A stretch of DNA of 64,000 nucleotides. Origin: Pseudomonas schmalbachii. GTDB taxonomy: Bacteria > Pseudomonadota > Gammaproteobacteria > Pseudomonadales > Pseudomonadaceae. The DNA is taken from contig NZ_JAELYA010000001.1 of the NCBI RefSeq assembly GCF_017589465.1, forward strand, positions 1 through 64,000, in the 5' to 3' direction. Position 1 is the stretch's first letter; each line of letters starts with the position of its first letter. Below are positions 42,692-51,168 of this stretch, one piece after another. Below the pieces are notes generated by a model, which made no database searches, was not told the origin of the DNA, and worked only from the letters and a program-made list of their open reading frames with translations. A program made the translations under genes and the position numbers.

Positions 42692-42713
42692 GAAAAGGGG
42701 CAGATTTGTTTTC
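42692..42713. repeat. Inverted repeat IR-R2 of the lipase insert
   Basis: GAAAAGGGGCAGATTTGTTTT. Its complement matches IR-L2 (40759–40784) in 17 of about 20 positions, with one base missing in the GGGGACAGATT core. It lies 310 bases upstream of the small gene and 81 bases before direct repeat copy B. The stretch 42382–42691 between it and the gene has no coding capacity I can support. Confidence 0.6.
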
Positions 42714-42794
42714 CTACTCTAATTTCGGCCTTCGCAGGTCAGAAGGCCGATAGCACGGTGTGTCAATCCCCCTGACCATTGGTCCTCCAGTAGT

Positions 42795-42952
42795 GGCCGT
42801 GGCCCTGTCCGCATTCAGCAATCCATACCCGAACAAACCCTCTAGATCACCGCTGCCACGCGGATGACGCTGCCCATCCGCGCGCGGCTATTCCGCCTCG
42901 TGCCGGCTGTCATGGCGTCCGACCAGCGGCTCATACCTAGGTATGAGTTTTC
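42795..42952. repeat. 158-base direct repeat, copy B (upstream of DUF1302 gene)
   Basis: GGCCGTGGCCCTG…GTATGAGTTTTCG, the counterpart of copy A at 40599. It carries the GCGCGCGGCTATT element (42880–42892) seen in two other promoters of the catabolic cluster and lies 86 bases before the DUF1302 start. Confidence 0.85.
42880..42892 (+). promoter_or_regulatory. Possible regulator site before DUF1302
   Basis: GCGCGCGGCTATT matches the core of the elements upstream of the GMC oxidoreductase and acyl-CoA dehydrogenase genes. The left part is only partly similar (TG-N3-C-N-GC). In direct repeat copy A the same site has an extra A (GCTAATT). Confidence 0.4.
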
Positions 42953-43037
42953 GAATCACTACTTCGTCGCTTACGCCCGGACCGGGAGGGGTGATTAGCT
43001 TTCGCCGCCAACACAGAAACCCCAACAGGGAAGCCGC

Positions 43038-44930
43038 ATGAAAAAAACAAAACGGCCCGGAACCTTCCAGCCACACATCCTCGCCCTGGCCGTTGCCATG
43101 GGCAGCATCGCTCCTGCGCATGCCGTCAATTTCAATATTGGCGAGATCGAAGGGCAGTTCGACTCGTCGCTGTCGGTCGGTGCCAGCTGGGCAGTGCGTG
43201 GCGCCGAGCCGGATCTGATCGGGGCCAACAATGGCGGCAAGGGCCTGTCGCAGACCACCGACGATGGCCACCTGAACTTCAAGAAGGGCGAGACCTTCTC
43301 GAAGATCTTCAAGGGTATCCATGACCTCGAACTGAAGTACGGCGACACCGGCGTCTTCCTGCGCGGCAAGTACTGGTACGACTTCGAACTGAAGGACGAG
43401 AGCCGCCTGTTCAAGGACATCGACGACAGCGGCCGCAAGGAAGGTTCGAAGTCCTCCGGCGCCCAGTTGCTCGATGCCTTCGTCTACCACAACTACAACA
43501 TCGCCAATCAACCCGGCTCGGTGCGCCTGGGCAAGCAGGTGGTGAGCTGGGGCGAGAGCACCTTCATCCTGAACAGCATCAACTCGATCAACCCGATCGA
43601 CGTGTCCGCGTTCCGCCGTCCCGGCGCCGAGATCAAGGAAGGCCTCATCCCGGTGAACATGTTCTTCGTCCAGCAGAGCCTGGGCGACAACCTGTCCGCC
43701 GAGGCCTTCTACCAGATCGAGTGGGACCAGACGGTGATCGACAACTGCGGCACCTTCTTCTCCCAGGTGGACGTGGCCGCCGACGGTTGCAACGACAACA
43801 TGCGCGTGCTGACCAACAACCTGGCCGTGGGGCAGGCGCTCAACAACGGGCTGCCCGGGACTGCGCTCGACATCGACCAGAACGGCGAAGGCACGCTGGT
43901 ACGCCGCGCGGGCGACCGCGATGCGCGTGACAGCGGGCAATGGGGCATGGCGCTGCGCTACATGTTCGAACCGCTGGATACCGAATTCGGCGCCTACTAC
44001 ATGAACTACCACAGCCGCGCGCCGTTCCTCAGCGTTTCGGCGCCGGCGCAGGCCGTCTACAACGTCGGGGCGCAGACCGGCGCTGGCGCACCGGTGGTGG
44101 TTGCCGGCAACTCCAGCTACTTCATGGAGTACCCGGAAGACATCCAGCTGTATGGCCTGAGCTTCTCCACCACGCTGCCGACCGGCACCGCCTGGAGCGG
44201 CGAACTGAGCTACCGCCCGAACGCGCCGGTGCAGCTGAATACCACCGACGTACTGTTCTCCGCCGTCGGCCCGCTGGGGGCGCTCAGCCCGGCCTTCGCC
44301 GCCTTCGGCAACGCCTCGCTGCTCGATGCCGCTCCGGGCAGCGACATGCATGGCTACCGGCGCAAGGAGATCACCCAGTTCCAGACCACCCTGGTGCACT
44401 TCTTCGACCAGGTGATGGGCGCCGAGCGCGTGACCCTGCTCGGCGAAATCGGGGTCGTGCATGTCGGCGGGCTGGAGTCCAGCAGCCAGGCGCGCTACGG
44501 CCGCGACCCGGTATACGGTCCGGGCCCGCTGCCCGCCACCGGCCCGGTGAACACCTGCCGCGCGCTGAACCAGTCGACCCTGGGCGGCGCAGTCGGCAAC
44601 ACCAACTTCGAGAACCTGACCAGCAACTGCAAGGACGACGGTTTCGTCACCGGCACTTCCTGGGGTTATCGGGCGCGGGCGATCTGGGACTACAACGACG
44701 TGTTCGCCGGAGTGAACCTCAAGCCGAACATCAGTTGGTCCCACGACGTCGATGGATACGGCCCCAACGGGCTGTTCAACGAAGGCAGCAAGGCCGTCAG
44801 CCTGGGAATGGATGCCGAATATGCCAACACATACACGGCCAGCGTTTCCTACACCGATTTCTTCGGTGGTGATTTCAACACCTCGGTCGACCGAGACTTC
44901 GTAGCGCTCAGTTTTGGCGTGAACTTCTGA
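43038..44930 (+). CDS. DUF1302 family outer-membrane-type protein
   Basis: 630 residues with a Sec signal peptide (cleavage near A-H-A, residue 28) and an N-terminal 'VNFNIGEIEGQFDSSLSVGASWAVRG', the standard DUF1302 opening. The rest is rich in aromatic and Gly residues with alternating strands and ends in Phe, as expected for a beta-barrel. DUF1302 proteins nearly always pair with DUF1329 and are found in clusters for degradation of steroids, terpenoids or other hydrophobic compounds, probably in their transport. The partner gene follows after 13 bases. Confidence 0.9.
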   Translation: MKKTKRPGTFQPHILALAVAMGSIAPAHAVNFNIGEIEGQFDSSLSVGASWAVRGAEPDLIGANNGGKGLSQTTDDGHLNFKKGETFSKIFKGIHDLELKYGDTGVFLRGKYWYDFELKDESRLFKDIDDSGRKEGSKSSGAQLLDAFVYHNYNIANQPGSVRLGKQVVSWGESTFILNSINSINPIDVSAFRRPGAEIKEGLIPVNMFFVQQSLGDNLSAEAFYQIEWDQTVIDNCGTFFSQVDVAADGCNDNMRVLTNNLAVGQALNNGLPGTALDIDQNGEGTLVRRAGDRDARDSGQWGMALRYMFEPLDTEFGAYYMNYHSRAPFLSVSAPAQAVYNVGAQTGAGAPVVVAGNSSYFMEYPEDIQLYGLSFSTTLPTGTAWSGELSYRPNAPVQLNTTDVLFSAVGPLGALSPAFAAFGNASLLDAAPGSDMHGYRRKEITQFQTTLVHFFDQVMGAERVTLLGEIGVVHVGGLESSSQARYGRDPVYGPGPLPATGPVNTCRALNQSTLGGAVGNTNFENLTSNCKDDGFVTGTSWGYRARAIWDYNDVFAGVNLKPNISWSHDVDGYGPNGLFNEGSKAVSLGMDAEYANTYTASVSYTDFFGGDFNTSVDRDFVALSFGVNF

Positions 44931-44943
44931 CAAGAAGAGGACT

Positions 44944-46320
44944 ATGCAGATGCAATTCCCAACAACCTTGCTGAAAACCAGCACACTGGCTCTTTCGATG
45001 CTGGCCGGCAGCGTGATGGCTGCGGTCCCCGCTGATCAGGTCGCCAAGCTGGGCACCAGCCTGACCCCGATGGGCGCAGAGAAGGCCGGCAACGCCGATG
45101 GCTCCATTCCTGCCTGGACCGGTGGCCTGCCCGTCAACGCCGGTGCCGTGGATTCCAAGGGCTTCCTGGCCGATCCGTTCGCCAGCGAAAAGCCGCTGTT
45201 CACCATCACCGCGGCCAACGCCCAGCAGTACAAGGACAAGCTGACCGCCGGCCAGTTGGCGATGTTCCAGCGCTACCCGGACACCTACAAGATCCCGGTC
45301 TACCCGACGCACCGCACCGCGGCGCTGCCGGACGACATGTACCAGGCGATCAAGACCAGCGCCCAGCACACCGAGACCGTGGGCAACGGTAACGGCCTGA
45401 AGAACTTCGACAGCCACTACTACGCCTTCCCGATCCCGCAGTCCGGCGTCGAGGTGGTGTGGAACCACACCACGCGTTACCGCGGCGGTAACATCCACCG
45501 TTACATCACCCGCGTGCAGCCGCAGACCAACGGCGCCTTCTCCATGGTGAGTTTCGAGGACGAGATCTCCTATCCGGCCAACCTGCCGGACCTGGACAAG
45601 GAGAAGGGCAAGAACATCCTCTTCTACTTCATCCAGCGGGTTAACGGCCCGGCGCGCCTGGCCGGCAACGTGCTGCTGGTCCACGAGACCATCGACCAGG
45701 TCGCCGAGCCGCGCCAGGCGTGGATGTACAACGCCGGCCAGCGCCGCGTGCGCCGTGCGCCGCAGGTGGCCTACGACGGCCCGGCGACTGCCTCCGACGG
45801 CCAGGCGACCGCGGACAACTACGACATGTACAACGGCTCGCCGGACCGCTACGACTGGAAGCTGGTCGGCAAGAAGGAACTGTACATCCCGTACAACAGC
45901 TACAAGCTGGACTCGCCGAAGCTGAAGTACGCCGACATCATCAAGCCCGGCCACATCAACCAGGACCTGACCCGCTACGAGCTGCACCGCGTGTGGGAAG
46001 TCGAAGCCACGCTGAAGTCGGGTGAGCGGCACATCTATGCCAAGCGCCACATGTATTTCGACGAGGACACCTGGCAGCTCGCCGAGGTCGATCACTACGA
46101 CGGTCGCGGCCAGCTGTGGCGTGTGGCCGAAGGCCATGCGCAGCAGTACTACCACCAGAAAGTGCCCGGCTACACCGCCGAGACACTCTACGACCTCGTC
46201 TCCGGCCGCTACGCGGTGGTGGGGCTGAAGAACGAGGAGAAGCAGAGCATCGTCTTCGGCGCCAAGGCTGTCGCCGGCGAGTACACCCCGGCGGCGCTGC
46301 GCCAGGCGGGCGTGCGCTAA
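44944..46320 (+). CDS. DUF1329 family exported protein
   Basis: 458 residues with a signal peptide (cleavage near V-M-A-A, residue 27). The start 'VPADQVAKLGTSLTPMGAEKAGNADGSIPAWTGGLP' and internal 'RRVRRAPQVAYDGPATASDG' and 'RYELHRVWEVEATLK' are diagnostic for DUF1329. The fold is LolB-like, suggesting transfer of hydrophobic cargo across the periplasm. It forms a two-gene operon with DUF1302, closed by a strong terminator. Confidence 0.92.
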   Translation: MQMQFPTTLLKTSTLALSMLAGSVMAAVPADQVAKLGTSLTPMGAEKAGNADGSIPAWTGGLPVNAGAVDSKGFLADPFASEKPLFTITAANAQQYKDKLTAGQLAMFQRYPDTYKIPVYPTHRTAALPDDMYQAIKTSAQHTETVGNGNGLKNFDSHYYAFPIPQSGVEVVWNHTTRYRGGNIHRYITRVQPQTNGAFSMVSFEDEISYPANLPDLDKEKGKNILFYFIQRVNGPARLAGNVLLVHETIDQVAEPRQAWMYNAGQRRVRRAPQVAYDGPATASDGQATADNYDMYNGSPDRYDWKLVGKKELYIPYNSYKLDSPKLKYADIIKPGHINQDLTRYELHRVWEVEATLKSGERHIYAKRHMYFDEDTWQLAEVDHYDGRGQLWRVAEGHAQQYYHQKVPGYTAETLYDLVSGRYAVVGLKNEEKQSIVFGAKAVAGEYTPAALRQAGVR

Positions 46321-46352
46321 GCGCATCCGCTGTCAACGAGCAACTCCTGTTT

Positions 46353-46381
46353 CGGGCGGCCAACTGGCCGCCCGTTTTTTT
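46353..46381 (+). terminator. Rho-independent terminator of the DUF1302/1329 operon
   Basis: 10-bp stem CGGGCGGCCA / TGGCCGCCCG with a very short loop, followed by seven T. It starts 33 bases past the DUF1329 stop. Confidence 0.92.
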
Positions 46382-46450
46382 GGTTTATACGGAACGCCAG
46401 GCCGGTTGGTGTAGGAGTAACTGTCTTGCACGTGGCTGGGCCAGAACTCG

Positions 46451-46525
46451 CGTAGGTTGGTGCTGAACGCAGTGAAGCCCAACGATGGCGATGTTGGGCT
46501 TCGCGTTGCTCAGCACCAACCTACG
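46451..46525. repeat. 75-base palindrome of the CGTAGGTTGG family
   Basis: Outer arms CGTAGGTTGGTGCTGA / TCAGCACCAACCTACG, inner arms GAAGCCCAAC / GTTGGGCTTC. Same family as the three copies at 31771–32134. Confidence 0.85.
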
Positions 46526-46541
46526 GTGGGCATTGCAGTCA

Positions 46542-46617
46542 CGTAGGATGGGTTGAGCGAAGCGATACCCATGCAGGTTCGGCAATGATGGGTATCGCAA
46601 GCTCAACCCATCCTACG
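46542..46617. repeat. 76-base palindrome of the CGTAGGATGGGTT family
   Basis: Outer arms CGTAGGATGGGTTGAGC / GCTCAACCCATCCTACG (one change), inner GCGATACCCAT / ATGGGTATCGC. It lies next to the preceding palindrome, upstream of the regulator gene. Confidence 0.85.
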
Positions 46618-46697
46618 GCGCGGAGCCGAGGAAATTTCCGTCAGTCGATTCGTGTCATACTTGCCGCCAGAATTTGCCGCATTCATCGAGTAGCGCC

Positions 46698-49235
46698 ATG
46701 TCTCTGGCGAGATACGAAAACAACCTCTCCAGCGCTCCGCCCCTGCCTTCGGGGTTCCTGCCACGCCCGCGCCTCAGCGAAACCCTGCTCAACGCCGAAT
46801 GCCGGCTGCGCCTGATCTGTGCGCCGGCCGGCAGCGGCAAGAGCTTTCTTCTGCGCGAATGCGCCCAGTCCTGCCCGGCCGAAACCCGCCTGTACTGGCT
46901 CGACCTGAAAGGGTTGCAGCTCGATGAATCCGGGTTCCTCCAGTTGCTGGCTTCCACGCTTGGCCTGGATCGCTCCGACCTGGCGTCGATCCAGTCCTGC
47001 CTGATGCAGCAGCGCAGCCCGATCTGGCTGATGCTCGACGATCTCCCGCGCCTTCCCGACGAAGGTGCCGACCGTCTCCTCAACCGGCTGCTGCAGACCT
47101 CGTCGCCGAATGTGCTCTGGTGGATCGCCAGCCGACGCCGGCCGCGTTGCCAGCTCGAACGCCTGCTGCTGGAAGGCGAGCTGTTCGAAATCGGCAGCGC
47201 CGAACTGGCGCTGAACGCCGACGAACTTGGCGAGTTGCTGGTCAGCCAGGGCCACGCGCGCTCCCCGGAGCTGGTCGACGCGCTATTGGAGCAGACCGGC
47301 GGATGGTACGCCGGCGTGCGTCTGCGCCTGCATGGCTACGGCAGCGGCCAGTTGCCGGACCCGGTGCACAGCGACCATCTGATCCAGAGCTACCTGGAGC
47401 GCGAGCTGTTCAGCGACCTGCCGGAACCGTGGGTGCAGGCGCTGGGCACGCTGGCTTGCCTGCAGCGCTTCGATGCGACGCTCTGCGAGCACCTGCTCGG
47501 CGTCGGCGAGGGCGCGCAGATGCTGCGCCATCTGCAGGAGTGCGGCGCGTTCATCGAGGAAACCCTGGATAGCGGCGCCCGGCTGTACCGCGTGCATCCG
47601 GCGGTCGCCGGGGTGATCGCCGGCAGCGTTACCGAGGGGCCGAAGAAGGCGCTGTATCGCAGCGCCTGCCAATGGTTCGTCAGCCGTGGCCAGTTGCGCC
47701 AGGGCATCGAATACGCATTCCTGGCGGACCAGCCGGATGTGGCCGCCAGCCTGCTGCACCGTTTCACCGACGACCGCATCCTGCAGGGCCGCAACCTCGG
47801 GCGGGTGCTGCAATGGCGTAGCGAACTGCCTGCCGACCTTCAGGCCAGCACGCCGCGACTGCTGATCCTGTTCGCCTGGGCGCTGCTGATCGGCGGGCGC
47901 CTGGACGAAGCGGAGCGCTGTGCCGCTCAACTGCAGCGCTTCCTTCCGCAGCCCAGCGCCCGGGAGCAGCGCGAGCTGCTTGCGCATTGCCAGGCGCTGG
48001 CCGGCAAGGTCGCCTATCACCGCGGCGAGGGCGACACTCCGCATCTGGAGGAATCGATTGCGCAGCTGCCGGAACTCTCCTGGGCGCCGCGTCTGGTCAT
48101 GCTTTCGGCGGCCATCGACCTGCGCCTGTTCAGTGGCCAGGACGAGGCCGCCCAGCAGCTCAACCGCGAAGCGGTCAAGCTGGCGCGCAAGCACGGCAGC
48201 CGGGCCATGGAAGCGGTCCTGGTCCTGCAGCATGTGCAACTGCTGGAAATTCGCGGCGAGCTGAAACGCGCGGAAAGCCTGCTCGAACGCTTGCTCAGCG
48301 AACTGGATGGCCTCTGGGATGGCGAACCCAACCCCCTGCGTGGCCGCGCGCAACTGCTCATGGGTGGAACCCTCGCGCGCCTGGGGCGCTATGCCGAGGC
48401 CGCCGAGATGTACCAGGCGGGCCTGCAGCAATGCCTGGACTGCGCCGACCCGGCCGCCTGCTGGGGCTACTTCGGCCTCGCCGAGCTGGATGCGGCGGAC
48501 AACGAGCTGAGCCGGGCCTTCTCCCGCCTCACCGATGCCGAGCGCATGCTGCAGTACCGCAAGATCACCGAGCCGCTCTACCAGAGCCTGCTGGTGCTCG
48601 CCCAGGGCAAGCTCTGGCTGCAACAGGGGCGCCATGAGCGGGCGCGGGAGGCGCTGGAAAAATGCCTGCAGCAGTTCCGCGGCCCGCAGGCGCACAAGCC
48701 GCCCTATGGCAACCCGGAGCTGGTGCAACTCCTGGAACTGCTGCTGGCCCAGGTGCGCATGGCCTGCGGCGAGGAGGTGGCTCCGCAGCTCGAAGCCATG
48801 CTCCAGCACGCCCTGGACAAGGGCCACCGGGTGCTGGCCTGCGAACTGTGGTTCGCCCTGGCCGAGGCCCATTACACCGCCGGCCAGCAGGGCAGGGCGC
48901 AGACCGCGCTGCTGGAAGGGCTGACGCTCGCGCGGCAGATCGGCCTGGCCAGCATCGAGCGCTTCTGCGGCATGCGTAACCCCGGCCTGCTGCGCTGGGG
49001 ACGGGAGACCCTCTGCGAAGGCGGTGCCAGCACCCAGGCCGTGCTGCTCAGCCGGCGCGAGCTGTCGGTGCTGCAGATGATCGCCCAGGGGCTGTCCAAC
49101 CACGAGATCGCCGAGCGCCTGTACATCTCCCTGCACACGGTGAAGAGCCACGCCCAGAAGATCAACGTCAAGCTGGGCGTATCGCGCCGCACCCAGGCCA
49201 TCGTCCGCGCCAAGGAGCTGGGCCTGGTGAAATGA
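46698..49235 (+). CDS. MalT-type LuxR-family transcription activator
   Basis: 845 residues from ATG 46698; a TTG at 46674 would add 8. Layout of the large ATP-binding LuxR class: N-terminal Walker A APAGSGKSF (about 42–50) in a signal-transduction ATPase, 'LIWLMLDDLPRLPDEG'-like Walker B, a long TPR-like middle region, and a C-terminal LuxR helix-turn-helix (about 783–843: 'LSRRELSVLQMIAQGLSNHEIAERLYISLHTVKSHAQKI'). It is placed between DUF1302/1329 and the GMC oxidoreductase operon, the usual position of the pathway activator in such clusters. The likely targets are the promoters with the shared GCGGCTATT element. Confidence 0.9.
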   Translation: MSLARYENNLSSAPPLPSGFLPRPRLSETLLNAECRLRLICAPAGSGKSFLLRECAQSCPAETRLYWLDLKGLQLDESGFLQLLASTLGLDRSDLASIQSCLMQQRSPIWLMLDDLPRLPDEGADRLLNRLLQTSSPNVLWWIASRRRPRCQLERLLLEGELFEIGSAELALNADELGELLVSQGHARSPELVDALLEQTGGWYAGVRLRLHGYGSGQLPDPVHSDHLIQSYLERELFSDLPEPWVQALGTLACLQRFDATLCEHLLGVGEGAQMLRHLQECGAFIEETLDSGARLYRVHPAVAGVIAGSVTEGPKKALYRSACQWFVSRGQLRQGIEYAFLADQPDVAASLLHRFTDDRILQGRNLGRVLQWRSELPADLQASTPRLLILFAWALLIGGRLDEAERCAAQLQRFLPQPSAREQRELLAHCQALAGKVAYHRGEGDTPHLEESIAQLPELSWAPRLVMLSAAIDLRLFSGQDEAAQQLNREAVKLARKHGSRAMEAVLVLQHVQLLEIRGELKRAESLLERLLSELDGLWDGEPNPLRGRAQLLMGGTLARLGRYAEAAEMYQAGLQQCLDCADPAACWGYFGLAELDAADNELSRAFSRLTDAERMLQYRKITEPLYQSLLVLAQGKLWLQQGRHERAREALEKCLQQFRGPQAHKPPYGNPELVQLLELLLAQVRMACGEEVAPQLEAMLQHALDKGHRVLACELWFALAEAHYTAGQQGRAQTALLEGLTLARQIGLASIERFCGMRNPGLLRWGRETLCEGGASTQAVLLSRRELSVLQMIAQGLSNHEIAERLYISLHTVKSHAQKINVKLGVSRRTQAIVRAKELGLVK

Positions 49236-49281
49236 GGTTCATCGCGGATTATCGGGGAAACAGGGACTGCGGCGCCAAAGA

Positions 49282-49347
49282 GTAGGAGCGAGCTCTGCTC
49301 GCGAACCTCGGCCCCGCAAAAGCTTCGCGAGCAGAGCTCGCTCCTAC
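49282..49347. repeat. 66-base palindrome (GTAGGAGCGAGCTC family)
   Basis: 24-bp arms, GTAGGAGCGAGCTCTGCTCG… and its complement, with an 18-base centre. It follows the regulator gene and may end its transcript. A common pseudomonad intergenic repeat type. Confidence 0.85.
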
Positions 49348-49394
49348 AGGAGTTCACCCCGCAAGGGAAGAACCTGAAACCGCCTGAGGCTTAA

Positions 49395-49433
49395 TGCAAC
49401 AGGGTTGCGGCGTGCGGCTATTTGCTGCGCGCC
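49395..49433 (+). promoter_or_regulatory. Shared promoter element upstream of GMC oxidoreductase 1
   Basis: TGCAACAG, 11 bases, then GCGGCTATTTGC and GCGCGCC. The acyl-CoA dehydrogenase promoter (55520–55555) has the same two blocks with the same 11-base spacing and TTG-N-GGCG in the spacer. Both elements end about 76 bases before their start codon. A regulator site or a promoter of a common kind. Confidence 0.65.
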
Positions 49434-49509
49434 GTCCCGTCCATACGCTTCCTCTTCGCAGCGATAAGCGCCTGACGGCATGTCGGGGCGATGCGTACGA
49501 GAGGAAACG

Positions 49510-51126
49510 ATGAATCAGCAAGTGTTCGATTACGTGGTGGTCGGTGGCGGCTCGGGCGGTTGCCCGGTCGCGGCGCGCCTGAGCGAGGACCCGCAGGTCA
49601 GCGTCTGCCTGGTCGAGGCCGGCGGCAGCGACAAGAAGATCCTGATCCAGGCGCCGCCCGGCGTCGTGGTGATGATGCGCGAGGGCTTCCACAACTGGTC
49701 CTTCGAGACGGTGCCGCAGCCGGGCCTCAACGGCCGCCGCGGCTACCAGCCGCGCGGCAAGGCGCTGGGCGGTTCCAGCTCGATCAACGGCATGGTCTAC
49801 GTGCGCGGCCACCGCTGGGACTACGACCACTGGGCGAGCCTCGGCAACCCCGGCTGGAGCTACGAGGACGTGCTGCCGTACTTCCGCAAGTCAGAACACA
49901 ACGAGCGCTTCGGCGACAACGAATTCCACGGTGCCGGCGGCCCGCTGAACGTCGCCGAACTGCAGTCGCCCAGCCCGCTGTGCGAAGTGTTCATGAGCGC
50001 CGCCGAGGCCCAGGGCATCCCGCGCACCGACGACTACAACGGCCGCGAACAGGATGGCTGCTTCCGCTACCAGGTCACGCAGAAGGACGGCGAGCGCTGC
50101 AGTGCCGCCAAGGGCTACCTGTGGCCGAACCTGAAGCGCGGCAACCTGAAGCTCTTCCTCAATGCGCCGTTCCACAGCCTGATGTTCGAAGGCAAGCGCT
50201 GTGTCGGCGTGCGCTACTACAACGGCAAGCAGGTCCAGGAAGTGCGCGCGCGCCGCGAGGTGATCCTCGCCGCCGGCGCCTTCGGCTCGCCGCAGGCACT
50301 GATGCTCTCCGGCATCGGCCCGGCCGAACATCTTCAGCAACTGGGCATTCCGGTGCTGGTGGACCTGCCTGGGGTAGGGCAGAACCTGCAGGACCACATC
50401 GACTACACCGTGCCCTACAAGGTCAGCAACCCGGAAGGCTGCATCGGCCTCACCGTCGGCGGCGGCATCAAGCTGGCGGCCGCTGCCGTGGAGTGGGCGA
50501 GCAAGCGCAGCGGCATGCTCACCACCAACTTCGCCGAGGCCGGCGCCTTCCTGCGCTCCGCTCCGGCGCTGGACAAGCCCGACCTGCAGATGGTCTTCGT
50601 CACTGCGGTGGTCGACGACCACGGCCGCAAACTGCACTGGGGCTATGGCTACAGCTGCCATATCGAGGTGCTGCGGCCGAAGAGCGTCGGCACTGTCACC
50701 CTGCGCAGCCGCAACCCGCTCGACGCGCCGGTCATCGATCCGCGCTTCTTCGAGCACCGCGAGGACATCGACCTGCTGGTACAGGCCGCGAAAATCCAGG
50801 CGCGGGTTCTCGAATCCGAGCACTTCGCGCCCTTCGGCGCGCAGCTCATCTATCCCATCGACTGGAACGACGACCGGCAGATCGAGCAGGACATCCGCAG
50901 CCGCGCCGACACCCAGTACCACCCGGTCGGCACCTGCAGGATGGGCCCGGACAGCGACCCGCTGGCGGTGGTCGACGAGCGCCTTCGCGTGCGCGGCGTC
51001 GAGGGCCTGCGCATCGCCGACGCCTCGATCATGCCGACGATCCCCGGCGGCAACACCAACGCGCCGACCATCATGATCGGCGAGAAGGCCGCCGTGATGC
51101 TCAAGGAAGATGCGCTGCGCGCGTGA
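49510..51126 (+). CDS. GMC-family FAD-dependent alcohol dehydrogenase 1
   Basis: 538 residues from ATG 49510 (GAGAGG upstream). FAD-binding 'YVVVGGGSGGCPVAARL' at residues 7–23, the GMC signature 'RGKALGGSSSINGMVYVRG' near 85, and the C-terminal active site with 'YHPVGTCRMG' (catalytic His, ~471) and 'GGNTNAPTIMIGEK' (Asn partner, ~514). It oxidises a primary or secondary alcohol, passing electrons to an acceptor in the respiratory chain. It is the first gene of a three-gene operon with acyl-CoA synthetase and CoA-transferase, and a paralogue opens the next operon at 62887. Confidence 0.92.
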   Translation: MNQQVFDYVVVGGGSGGCPVAARLSEDPQVSVCLVEAGGSDKKILIQAPPGVVVMMREGFHNWSFETVPQPGLNGRRGYQPRGKALGGSSSINGMVYVRGHRWDYDHWASLGNPGWSYEDVLPYFRKSEHNERFGDNEFHGAGGPLNVAELQSPSPLCEVFMSAAEAQGIPRTDDYNGREQDGCFRYQVTQKDGERCSAAKGYLWPNLKRGNLKLFLNAPFHSLMFEGKRCVGVRYYNGKQVQEVRARREVILAAGAFGSPQALMLSGIGPAEHLQQLGIPVLVDLPGVGQNLQDHIDYTVPYKVSNPEGCIGLTVGGGIKLAAAAVEWASKRSGMLTTNFAEAGAFLRSAPALDKPDLQMVFVTAVVDDHGRKLHWGYGYSCHIEVLRPKSVGTVTLRSRNPLDAPVIDPRFFEHREDIDLLVQAAKIQARVLESEHFAPFGAQLIYPIDWNDDRQIEQDIRSRADTQYHPVGTCRMGPDSDPLAVVDERLRVRGVEGLRIADASIMPTIPGGNTNAPTIMIGEKAAVMLKEDALRA

Positions 51127-51168
51127 ACGGCAAGCGTCCGAAAACTCCAACAAGAGAAGCCCCGAACC

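Noticed and set aside
42888-44984. A 698-codon minus-strand frame over the DUF1302 gene
   Set aside because: Antisense to a clear signal-peptide protein with family motifs; its own product is Val/Ala/Gly-rich and unlike any family.
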